From: Eutreptiella sp. 'Long Island Sound 2002'
Lineage: Eukaryota; Euglenozoa; Euglenophyceae; Eutreptiales; Eutreptiaceae
Direction of reading: 5' to 3'
Length of the DNA: 64,000 bases
Assembly: GCA_964036045.1 (NCBI GenBank)
Contig: OZ038386.1
Coordinates: 15,101,433-15,165,432 of the forward strand
The stretch's first letter is position 1; each line of letters begins with the position of its first letter. Made by a program: the position numbers and the translations under genes. Under the pieces are notes generated by a model, which had not been told where the DNA came from, searched no databases, and saw nothing but the letters and a program-made list of their open reading frames with translations. Positions 9,620 through 20,289 of this stretch are shown one piece after another.

Positions 9620-12600
9620 TCCTGAACCCTGGTCATTGTCATGCTCCCGCCATGAACTCGCTCGACTGAGACCAGCTTTTATAGGTTGCGGCCATTTTTT
9701 CAACCCTTGGGCAAACTGCATTGGCACATTGTGGACACCCCTGGCGCCTGTGATAGCAAAAGGTGGCGGTGGGTTCCTGATCCAGCCGTGAAGCGCCGAG
9801 AGTACCGCACCCCGCTGTGCGCGCTCAGGCCTCCTCACCTCGGCATAGCGTCCGGACCGAAAACGGGACTCACAGGCCCGTATCATGTGCTGCACTCAGA
9901 GCCTTTCCCAGCTTCGTTCATGACTCATCGTCGGCACGCGTCCGGGGCCGAATCATTAACAAAACGTGGCGCTCCACTTCAGAACCTTCAAATTCGTTCC
10001 GCAATCCGAGAAACCCGTCACACGTCAATTTGCAAGGGCAGGCAGACCACCATGCCCCGCAGTGCCTGAGAGCACCAAAGTATTTTCTCAAAGGAGCGTG
10101 CCTGTCATTGCCCGTCTTCAATGCATGCTCATTGGCGTTCTGATTTCGGTGTCCGTTTGTTGAACGACGACCTCCCCAGCAATTCTCTGTTCATACGGGC
10201 TGTCGACCGGATACACACCACACAGCCACAAGCTGAGGGGTATCCAAGCTCACACCCACCATCTGCTGGACCGGGCTCCGACTTTGACTCCTCCTCATAC
10301 TCGCAGCCCTTGATACTTTGTACCCCCTCCTCCTCCTGTACTTTTTGTGACTCTTGGGATGTTCGCCACAGTGGACTCATACATTACCGTCCATTTCGCG
10401 AACACGAGCCCTGGTGTTCAGCACGAAGTCCATGTGTATAACAAACATACCTCCAGTTCATCCAGCAAAGTGATGAACTCTTCCCAGCTGCCTTGGAAGG
10501 ATTGAGACAATGGAAGGGGCGAAACGTGGCGTTGGTGTCGGATTCCGAGTATCTGGTTTGCAGGCGCAAGAGAACACATTCAAGTGGCAGTGGCAGCAGC
10601 GTCAAGGGGACAGGGGTCCAGTTTCCGCATTAATTAGGCGCAAATTTGGCACAAATGCAGACAGTCCGCGAGACTTTATGGTCGCTGAACTTCATCAATA
10701 GGCCAGAGGAAGTGTTTGGTCTCATCAGGGGGTTTCGAAAAGGAGGCTTCCGCATCACACCCGAGGCCACTGGCCATTGATGGGGCAACCGTGTGAAAAA
10801 AGTTCCTTCTGTCCCCCCAACGGTGTGTTCCTGTGGTGCCACGTCCGAGTATCTGCTGCTTGACGTGGATATGTGCCCAAGGATGGTTGCTGGCCAGCAA
10901 ACACGTGCCCCCCCCCCCCCCCCAAACCACCGTTTTGGTGTGGCAGTGTGAGTCGCGGCTGGGGCCGCAGGAAATACCCCTGCACACCCACGATGCTCAC
11001 ATTGGCAGAGTCCCCACCTCCATTTCGGTCCACAGTCTGGGCATAGGCGCCGTCCGCCTGCAAAGTGAGGAGCTCTGTAGCCTCATCATATGCGCTCGAC
11101 CATGACGCAGCTGAGCAGACTGCCCCGCTGCACACTGACTTGAGCAAAAGACCGCAGTCTCTTGCAGACTTCCATGGCCACAGGCTAAATATCTCTCAAA
11201 ACGTAGGGGAGGGGGTCACGTCCACGGACCAGGCCCCACTACCCCCAAGGAAAGTACAAGGATTAGTTTACGTAGGGATGATGTGGGGTTTGTGGGCATC
11301 CTTTGCTTTGTCTTCGGATGCAACTGCATGGAATTTTTTGCGTCAATTGCAGTCGACGTCGCTGACTTGCAGTGTGCAGTCCTTCTGCACCAGGGGACCG
11401 CCGCTCCCTTTCAACGGTGTGCACTGTTCAAGACCAGTCAGCCCTCGGTGTCTGTCTGCCCCTCACTCGAATCACACCCGCCAAAGCAGCTAACATATTC
11501 TCCGCAGGCCCCAACACGGGCGTGGCCCCTTCTCCCCAAAGCCTCCTGCAGGCCTCTGCCTGAGCTCCATCAGCCAACCATCCTGACTTACGCCTGCAGC
11601 GGTACCGCCGGCTCACCCGTCTGGTCTTACAAGCACCCTCCTAAAACCCGCAAGGTACACGGGGGACACGGCAAGAGAACGCGCACGCCGTGCAGGGATT
11701 GTAGGACGTAGGGACACCGCACCGTGCCCAGCATCCCCAACCCGCTCTGGCCTGGCCCTGTCCAAACCCTTCGCCCCCCAATCCTATCCTTCCAACGCAG
11801 CCCTGGCCTGCCCTGTTCCTCAAGGGACAGTGGGCATTGCAGGGGCGCTTGCTGACCCATACCCACCAAAGGTGAGATCAATGCGCACCCCAGAAGCATG
11901 CAGGCGGGCTTTGGGGGCACGTTGCCGCATGGCAGTCGTATGCACCAGCCCCACCGAAAGCTCTGGGGAGGGCTCTTGATGCGCGGGTTTGGCAATTCAC
12001 CCTCGCTGAATGTGCCAGGCTGATTTTGCTTGACGGTAGGATTTTTTCGGGGTTTCCGTGCCCTCTCTATTCGACGATGCTGCGCTCTTCCCTTCCCTAA
12101 CGTGTGACTCCAGCTGTACTGTTAGGTTGTCGGTGGGTTGCAGTCCCCCCCTACCCCTTGTCCAGACATGGGCATTGCCAAAAACGGACAATCCGTCTGA
12201 CTTCTTTTTGTTACCATCGGGCTTCTACACTGACTCATGCTCAAAGTTTATCCACCCTGACCTCTTCTCGGGGTACTGGACCAGCACCGACGCGGAAGTT
12301 CAAGGCTCTATTGCGTCATTCTATTGTGGTACTCCAACAGGGTGGGGCTCAGCCGCCCCCCGATTCATTTATGTGCACCACCGGGTGGAGGAAAAAACTC
12401 GTGATATTGCAAGGGATGACGGTTCAAATTGCTTGCAATATTGCATGCAGGTGTGAGGATGGGTGAGTATGGGCAAAGTGCTTCAATAAAGTGCTGCGTA
12501 TGGCGGTTGAGGGCAGTGCTCAACCTCTTCTCAAAGTTTGCGTTGGCTTTTCTTGTTTTTTTTTTTTTGAAAAGCGAGCGTGAACCCAGGGGCAGGGCAA

Positions 12601-13982
12601 TACGTCTCTCTCTTCTGGCACGGGTGGTTTCCCCTGCTCACTGCACCCTTGCTCTACTCTGCCCCTTCACAGCCCCGTAACTCTCAAGCCCGCATCCCTC
12701 CTTTCCCCCGAAGTGCAGTCCCACTCCCCCGTGTTGCTGAGTTGCCATGAAGTGCATGACGGGCATGGCAAGAGGGTTCTTATTCCAGCCACGTGCTTCC
12801 GAGTGAATTTACTCGAGTATGCGTCTGGGGATGGCCCTTTTACACAGGGTACATCTGCTGGAGGCTCCGTGCACCCTGTCTATAGTATACGCCCTGCACC
12901 ATTTCTGATGACACGCACTGGGGGTCTTGTCTTGAAGGGTGCGTGTTCCCAATGTTTGGCAAAAAAGGTAACCAAAAAATGACGGTCAATTTCAAAGGAA
13001 GCTGAGTGACAGTGGTCACTTGTAACACTCCTGTATGGCCGCTGTGACCAGCAGGACTTCACGACAATAATGCGCTTTGGTTCCCTCCCACTGCCCCATC
13101 CATCCTTTGCCCCCACTCCAAAAAAGAAATTGGTGCACCAGCATCTGCTGCATGCAAGGTTGCCCCCCCCCTCTCCTTCTGTGTATATACACCCCGTTTG
13201 CCAATACCCCATTTACCATTGTTAATTGGGCGAGTTGGGCGAATTGGGGGAGTCTGCGTAGCCCTAACCGAGTTGAGGATTTAGGTATTTGTGGACCGCC
13301 CTATCCAGTAATCCCCAGCGCCCCTTATCTGTACTACGGGGGTTGCTGCTGTACTAAGGGGCGCCCCCGTGCCAATCCATTGGGAGGACTTTTTGTGTGC
13401 ATGTCTGGGCAACCCCCTTGAGAATCCATTTGGGGGGCTTTTTGTGTGCATGTCTTGCCATCCAACTTTGTTGTATAACACCTGTTTTGGCCTCGGTTTT
13501 AGGGCCGTTCTTGTTTTGCATGGAGGCCATGGACAGATTTGACGGAACCATTTGCACTTGTCCGTACCACTTGTCTCTGGATGCATTGTGGCTGCCGGTG
13601 GGGATGTGGGAGCAACAAGACCTCCTTGCCGATCCATTGGGGGGCTTGCACCTGCAGGTCAGGGTGTGCTGAGAGGTGATGCAGGTCGCCTGTACAGAGT
13701 TGGTGTGTGTGTGTGAGGGCCCCATGAGACCTGGGTTTTTGAAACCGAAGGCCCGGACCCGAACAGCAGCACCTGTGCTCACTTGTCCACGTGCCCTCGA
13801 GAAAGCGGCCAGTTTCAAAGTCTGTGACGTCTCAACACCCACGGCACAGCGCCAGGACAGTACATCTAGCCACTCAATCCAATCCAATGCAGCCCATGGC
13901 CCATGTTCGGCGGGTGATCAGGAACCGAACCCCAGGAATCGCACCCTGTGCCGCTTGTTCCAGTTTAAAGGGGAAAATTAGT

Positions 13983-14245
13983 ACCCCCGCCCCCCCGTTG
14001 TAATCCCCCCCCCCCTCGCAATTCCCCCCCTCTCTGTGGGGGAACGGTCACTTGGCCCAAAAAGCATAGAAAATGCTAGGCGCCGAAGCTGATTTACACT
14101 GTGATACTATGGTACAGTTTTGTGGTGCAATCCCCCCCCCCCCTCCCAGGGGGGGAACCGTCATGTCGTGACTGTCCGCACCCCTGTGGGGGGGGAACCG
14201 TCACAACATTGGTGGGGAGATTACAACGGGGGGGAAGGTACGACC
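13983..14245. repeat. C/G-run cluster with repeated GGGGGAACCGTCAC-like motif
   Basis: Three copies of a run of G followed by AAC(C/G)GTCA occur at about 14036-14051, 14150-14163 and 14189-14204, between runs of C (13991-14030 and 14131-14145). The C runs can pair with the G runs, so the segment could form a long hairpin or G-quadruplexes. Confidence 0.6.
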
Positions 14246-15510
14246 AATATCTTCTTTGGGGGACTGAAGCTAGACCTGTGCTGGCATGGGAGTCCAAGTG
14301 TGACTAGCATAGTTGGTTTGCTCCATCCATGGCAGGATGCATGGGCATGTGTACATGCTGAGACATCAATGCCCCGCTAAAGCGAGGTGTCATCTGGGCC
14401 TACCTAACCCAGGGACACTTGTTGGACACTGATTTCTTGAACGCATACTGCCTAGGCAATGATGCCGGCACATGCCAGGCTCGTCCAAGGCACATAGGAC
14501 GCGCACACAAAGAATTGATGCAGTGCCACAATTATGGTGTAGTGGCAGCCAGAGCCAAGGGTGCAAACAATGCCGAGACAAAGACCATGTGGCATGCATC
14601 CATATGAAGTAGGGACCATAGGACGCACCATTCGCTGTGCACGCACCGCACATGAATTCAGCAATTTAGCCCCCCCCCCCCCCAATGACAGGTGGTATGC
14701 CCGTGCTGTGCGCACGCTGTGCAGAAAAATACCCAATAGAAGAGCACATGCGGTGTCGAAAGAGTGGAAGAGCAAGGATTTTCATGCTCTCTCCCCTGCC
14801 CAGTGAGCATTCTACCAGGGCACTACAATCTACTCTCAAAAAACCAAAAGATGTGGTTAGTGCAAGTAAGTCCCCCCCCCCCCCCCCATGCCCGTACGTC
14901 AGGTGGGTGAAGGGGGTGTGGGGCTGAAGCAAGGATGGGGCAGAGGGACCTGTACAAGAAGCTCATGTGGCAGTGCCCGTTGCCTGACCCTTGGGCCTTT
15001 TCTGTGCTTCTGTCCCATGAACTCTGAAGCCCTCCTCAGGGGTAGTGAACGAAGTCCATGCACAGGCAAATCAATTCTCTGTCAACCTTACATGTAGCTG
15101 TGCACATGGGGGTTTGGGATCTATGCCTGAGTTATTGGGTGATCAAGGTAAACATGTGGTGAGGTGGTTGTGCACTTTGATGGCGGGGTTGACCAGAAAT
15201 CGCCAACACTCTCTGCATGGGTGCTAAGGCAAAGGCATGAGGTATATGCGGTACGTACAGACTGGTGCGCACAGTTTGTACAGACCCCTCACCCAAACTC
15301 ATGAAAATAAGTTGTAGATTTGGGTATCGTTGAATGAGGGTGCCTCTTGCACCGTGCACACAGTGTGGTCGCCCCCACACCACGGAGAGGGGGGCAGGTG
15401 GGAGCGACCTCACTACCCGGGATGGGTGACCTTCGAAGGCCACAAGATCACCTACGGCTTGTCAAAAGGTTTTGTGCATTCCTGACCGCGAAACACCAAG
15501 GGGGAGCGTT

Positions 15511-15534
15511 AGCGCGCCGGGCGTGCACCGGGCA
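15511..15534. repeat. Dispersed CCGGGC double motif, copy 2
   Basis: AGCGCGCCGGGCGTGCACCG followed by GGCA, matching copies at 7804 and 16173 in spacing and orientation. Confidence 0.6.
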
Positions 15535-16172
15535 TCTTTTTTGACCCATGCCCCACCGGTGACCTTTTAGGGGGTGCACTAAGCGCAGTGCGCGCGCCAT
15601 GCAACTATTTGGACATGTAGCCGTCCTAGAACCCCATACTTTGTGAGACTATGGGCATTATTATTGTTTGACAACGGGTATTTTGATGCTTCTTTCACAT
15701 TCGGGATATGGTATATTTGGATTCTCACCTAGTTTCACCCATTTTCATCCATTTTGTGCTCGTTTCCACCACATCCACTCCTTACTAGATTGATTTCTCC
15801 CCACCATGGGGACCCCGAGAAGGCAGGGGTGATGCAGCCATTCCGCCCGGCTTTGGGCCCTGAGAAGGCAGGGGTGATGTAGCCAATGCTGAGTTTGCGC
15901 ATCGTTGTTGTGACGTGAGGCAGAAACGCCGTCCAAACCGCTTGCGGCTTGGGGACTCATTACCATAGCGAAATCTATGGGAAAGGTAAAGGCAAAGTAC
16001 CGTTTGTTAAGTACAATACAAATTACATTTGGAGTTGTTGAATTCACAGCTATTGCCTAATCATGCAACGTGCTTTGTAGGGAAGGTGCGCAGTCCATCA
16101 TGGTCTATTGGGGGGCCCTTCTCCATCAGAGGGCAAATCTGGGGCTTAAGTCGGGATAGTTAATAGAAAGGT

Positions 16173-16198
16173 AGCGCGCCGGGCACGCGCCGGGCAAA
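16173..16198. repeat. Dispersed CCGGGC double motif, copy 3
   Basis: AGCGCGCCGGGCACGCGCCG followed by GGCAAA, matching copies 1 and 2 with two or three base changes in the spacer. Confidence 0.6.
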
Positions 16199-16825
16199 CA
16201 TTCCCCCCAAAATGAGGTGACCAACACTCTGAAATCCATGCCAGCACATGCATGAGTTGCTCGTATGGTTTTCCTTTGAAACGCGACCTTGGCCATGGGC
16301 AGAAAAGGGAGAGTGTATGTAGGGTTTCCAATTTCGTATTTTCAGTAAGGGATTGCATCAAGCTGATGCGCACCCATGGTTTGTTGCTTTTGTCGCTTTC
16401 TCCGCAGCCTTTTGCTTTGTCTTGTTGCTGGTTGCTGTGTCTTATGTTGTCACAAAGGTAGCAGAAGCTTAGGATAGCACCACATTGGCAAAATGGTCAC
16501 CATCATGTGCATGTCCATGTGTGGTTGTGTAGTGGCCGTGCCCAGTGGTGCAAAATTGATTCAGGCAAAAGTAGAACACTGAACTTTGGCAAATGACATG
16601 GTCCCCGTGCACGGCTGTCTTACACACGGCTGTCAGTGTTTTTCTCCGTTCTTTGTGTGAGTAGTCCACACATGACCTAATTTTGGGTTTGTCAGGGAGG
16701 GGAGTACCATATGCGGTGCGTGTGCAGTGTGCGCACGGTGTGTGTATTGGGCTTATTCCCCGACCTTCACCCCCTGTACAGGGTAGTGCATGTGTTTTGG
16801 GGGTGTAAAGTGTTGTGTTGTTGCC

Positions 16826-17395
16826 CAGAAGCCTCCAAGAAATACCGTCAATAGACCAAGACTGTAGGAAGCAACCACAACCGTTTAGAAGCCGCCAGGA
16901 ATAACAGCAACCAACTAGAGGCGACTGGGAGTTCGCTGCAACCATCCAGAAGGCAATAGGAGTTATCAACAACCATCCACAAGGCATCAACAATTAACAG
17001 CCACCATCCAAAAGCCTCCAATTAACAGCAACCATGCAGAAGTGAGCAGGAATTAACAGGAATTACCACCAACCATGCAGAAGCCACCGAGGATTAACAG
17101 CTACCATCCAGAAGCTACCAAGAATTTCCAGCCACCACAAACAAGCCACCAGAAATCAGCAGCAACCACCCAGAAACCACTAGGAATCAACAGCAACCAT
17201 CCAGAAACCACCATGAAATAGCAGCAACCATCCAGAAGCCACCAAGAATTAACAGCCACCAACTAGCAAACATCAACAGGTTTCTGAGAATAAACAACAA
17301 GCATCCACGAGCCTTCAAGCCTTTATAGCAAGCATCCACAAACCTCTAGAAAGTAAGAGGAACCAGCCGAAAAGCCTCCAGGGTCCAACAGTTTT
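16826..17395. repeat. Degenerate ~32-bp minisatellite upstream of the Maelstrom-like gene
   Basis: Roughly 17-18 imperfect units built on AACAGCAACCATCCAGAAGC followed by CACCAGGAATT. The plus strand is almost free of long T or G runs throughout. Unit boundaries drift, so the array is old. It ends about 300 bases before the start codon of the next gene, so it lies in or near its promoter or 5' region. Confidence 0.75.
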
Positions 17396-17712
17396 AGGGG
17401 TTCCAAGGCGTGAATGTTTCCCTGTAGTTTGTTCCAACACTCTACACGGTTTGCACACCGTGCGCACGCGGTGCAGGTACTACCTCAGGGTGGTGCGAAA
17501 AGGGCTTGGCAGATGTTGAGGCATTCTGCATCTTTGCGCTGTTTGATGTTGCGAATGGATGCACACGAAGAAGGGAACGTGCGAAAGGAGGGGGCTAAGC
17601 GGGTGTGTGGGCGGCTTTGGATGGGGCGAACGCAATGCTTGCCCCGTGCCCCTATCGCTGTGCAGACCGTTGCTGCGATGCCCTTGCGCCTGGGCTTAGA
17701 CGGATTTCTGCC

Positions 17713-20289
17713 ATGACTAGCGCGCGCGCGTGGACATGTGGTACCTGCGCCTTTGTCAACAAAACCGCCGCACTTTGCTGCAAGAACTGTAACGCAGCCC
17801 CCGATGTCCGTGACCCGATGTGGCTCGGCAGCAACCACACGGCCGCTGCGGCTTCCTGGGCCTGGTTTAGGGAGCACGCGGCCACTCAGCCACCGGCGCC
17901 GCTGCCAGCGGCACCGCGACCAGCCCCGCCCCCAGCCTCCACCGCACCGCCTGCGACGTCACCGCCCGCTGCCCCCGCCGGAGGAATTGCCGATCTCCAG
18001 GGACGGATCCGACTCGTGGAGGCAAATCTGCTCGCGCTGGCCCAAGGCACAGACCGGACGCCGTCGGAGCATGGGCTGTTTTGGAGTATGTCGAAGGAGG
18101 CCCTGGCCCAGCTCCTGGTGGCATATAACATGCAGCTCGCAGAGGGCCTCACTGGGCGGGTCCCTGCGGAGCTGCAGGAGAGCACAGCCGCGGGACCTGC
18201 GCCGCACACCCGCAAGGCCGGGCCCGCAAGCACGCGGAACGAGGGAGCCGCCGCGGAGTCGCGGCGCGGGGACCGCACGGCAGCGGGTGGGCCCCCGGAG
18301 GGGCGCCGGACCGGTGCGGGTGGGGCTGCGCCCGTCAGGCCGTGGAGGAAGGCCGACCCCCGAGCCAGGCCCGCCAGGACGCCGCCCCCCCAGCCCAGCC
18401 TCGCCAGGCAGGCCCGCCGCGACAAGTCCCTTGCGGACCTGGCGTGTGGCTCGGACCGACCCAGGGCCGCCAAGCCGGCGAAGGCGCCGCAGTCTGCCGC
18501 ACCGGCCCAACCGGCGAAACGGTCCCAACCCCCCCAACCCGCCCGCGCCCCCGTGAGCCGGACCCCAGCGCAGCAGCCCACCAGCAAGCGGCCCGCGAAG
18601 CCGGACAGGGGCCATCCACACAGCAAGAGCCGCGTGCCTCCCTCTGGCAACTTGTTTTCCAGGCTCAAAGACGTCCATCTCTGGACGTCCGAACAAGATA
18701 GTGCTCTTAGCACCGTAGCTTTGGAGGACCCAGACTCTGGGCTGGACGCCGCTTCGTTGGGTCCTCCGATCGAATCCATTACGGAGGCCAACGCGGACCT
18801 GAACGCCACGCCTGACGCTGACATCAACACTGACGCCGAGCCCCGCCTCAATGCGACGCCCAACGAGAGCCCTGACACCACGCCGGCCCCCAGTGCCAGC
18901 GATGACTCAGACATCGATTGTCCAGACATCGATTTTCCAGACCTCCGTAGTCTCGTAGACTCGGTAGTTGCTGGGCTTGTTGGCGGCCCCACCACGGACT
19001 CCACCGCTACCTCCTCTTCCACCAGCACCGCCACTGCCTACGACTACTTGTCCGAGGCCAACGACGAATACTCGTTGTTTGAGGAGGAGTTTGCGACAGA
19101 ATGGCGGCCTTCGCGAGAGGCTGCGGCTTGTGGCTTGCCCGGTTTCGACAACGCGCCGCTTTTGGCCGCGTACGAGCCCACCGCGCATGACCACGGTGCA
19201 GGCCACGACGGGGGCCGCACGTGGTACGGACGTGGGGTCCCGGCGGGGCAGGAAGCTATGGCATCGCCGCAGGGCCCGTGGATCGGGGCGGCGGAGTGTG
19301 AGGAGGACGATGGGGCAGCCCGTGCGGCGGAGCTCAGCCGCGCACTGCACCGCTGCTTGGGGGCGATGCCGCTGAACCGCGTGCCATTGTGCGTGGTGGA
19401 GTGTTCGGTCGCGCTCGCCGGGCCCGTCCCGGCCATTCCTACGGAGGTCTGCGTCGCCCGGGGCTGCGTCATGGCCGGGAGCCGCGATGCGTTTTGCGAG
19501 CTCGTGGATCCCGGCCGCATTCCGGAGCCGTGGCAGGGCAACGCCCGCCGGGTCTGCCTCTGCACCCCGGGGACGGGGGTCCCGTTCCGCAGCCTCGTGC
19601 AGGCCCGCAGTGACTACGGGGCACTGTTCGAGAGGCTCATGCGCTTTGTGCCCCCCGGCGCGCTGCTGGTCGCTGCGGACCCCCAGACCGCCCGGGGCGG
19701 CCTGGCGTGGCTGGCGGACCGGGCCGGGACGGCCCCGCCGGGCCCGGTCTTTGCTATCTCCGACCTCGTGGGGGCCGTCTGGGCGCTGGATGGCGCGTGC
19801 GACATGTCGTGCGAGGACCTGCTCTACCAATTCGAGTGGCTCCAGAAACCGGAACTCCATCCGGAATGCGACTTCCACAAGGACCTGATGAACAAGGATA
19901 AGGGGGGCGGCAGATATCGTTGTGCCGGGGCAGCTGCGCTGGCGCAGTCTTGGGCCCTCACGCTTGTTCTGCAGCGGCATTTCCAGCGTCTTCCCGAAAA
20001 GGTCGCGCGGATGCTTGTGGAGCCCCTAGGGGCTCCCCCCCGCGCGCAGCGAATGAGGGGCTCAGTGTTTCTGCCGATCAATGTCCCTGGCGCGCCGGGG
20101 ACGACGCAGGCGGCGCGCGACACAATGCTGGCGTTTCTCGGGGGCCCAACCCGCAGGGTGCTGCTCCAGTGCTGCGAGCGCGACACACGGCTCCCGGCAC
20201 GGCACACGCTGTACAGGACGTGCGTGCCCGCCCGTGTGCTGTCATGCATCCGCCACCCGGATCGGGATCGAGCGATTTGGATGTTGTGA
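17713..20289 (+). CDS. RanBP2-type zinc finger protein with Maelstrom-like domain
   Basis: 858 codons from ATG 17713, chosen because it starts just before the zinc finger; an in-frame ATG at 17635 would add 26 residues. Residues 7-26 form a RanBP2-type finger (W-x-C-x2-C-x10-C-x2-C with the central Asn), a family that binds RNA or ubiquitin. Residues about 50-330 are Pro/Ala/Arg-rich and disordered; 330-480 are acidic and Thr-rich. About 545-780 resembles the Maelstrom domain, an RNase H-like fold from the piRNA pathway: Glu563 in a VECSV strand, a DPGRIP turn at 599-604, His716, Cys719 and His722, then Cys737 in an RCAGAAAL helix, consistent with the family's Glu-His-His-Cys set. Animal Maelstrom pairs this domain with an HMG box; here a zinc finger takes that place. 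The domain call rests on motif resemblance only. Confidence 0.7.
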   Translation: MTSARAWTCGTCAFVNKTAALCCKNCNAAPDVRDPMWLGSNHTAAAASWAWFREHAATQPPAPLPAAPRPAPPPASTAPPATSPPAAPAGGIADLQGRIRLVEANLLALAQGTDRTPSEHGLFWSMSKEALAQLLVAYNMQLAEGLTGRVPAELQESTAAGPAPHTRKAGPASTRNEGAAAESRRGDRTAAGGPPEGRRTGAGGAAPVRPWRKADPRARPARTPPPQPSLARQARRDKSLADLACGSDRPRAAKPAKAPQSAAPAQPAKRSQPPQPARAPVSRTPAQQPTSKRPAKPDRGHPHSKSRVPPSGNLFSRLKDVHLWTSEQDSALSTVALEDPDSGLDAASLGPPIESITEANADLNATPDADINTDAEPRLNATPNESPDTTPAPSASDDSDIDCPDIDFPDLRSLVDSVVAGLVGGPTTDSTATSSSTSTATAYDYLSEANDEYSLFEEEFATEWRPSREAAACGLPGFDNAPLLAAYEPTAHDHGAGHDGGRTWYGRGVPAGQEAMASPQGPWIGAAECEEDDGAARAAELSRALHRCLGAMPLNRVPLCVVECSVALAGPVPAIPTEVCVARGCVMAGSRDAFCELVDPGRIPEPWQGNARRVCLCTPGTGVPFRSLVQARSDYGALFERLMRFVPPGALLVAADPQTARGGLAWLADRAGTAPPGPVFAISDLVGAVWALDGACDMSCEDLLYQFEWLQKPELHPECDFHKDLMNKDKGGGRYRCAGAAALAQSWALTLVLQRHFQRLPEKVARMLVEPLGAPPRAQRMRGSVFLPINVPGAPGTTQAARDTMLAFLGGPTRRVLLQCCERDTRLPARHTLYRTCVPARVLSCIRHPDRDRAIWML

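Larger units (their letters stand above)
9620..16825. other. Long intergenic stretch with repeats, no supported gene
   Basis: Seven kilobases with only short ORFs of unconvincing composition on both strands. It contains poly-C or poly-G runs (10911-10923, 14669-14684, 14872-14887), an imperfect duplication of GGCTTTTTGTGTGCATGTCT at about 13388 and 13437, the G-run motif cluster at 14030-14205, two copies of the CCGGGC motif, and several short GTGCGCAC-type palindromic motifs. Confidence 0.6.

Noticed and set aside
17886-19034. 382-codon minus-strand ORF and others opposite the zinc-finger gene
   Set aside because: Antisense of GC-rich disordered coding sequence; no recognisable domain.
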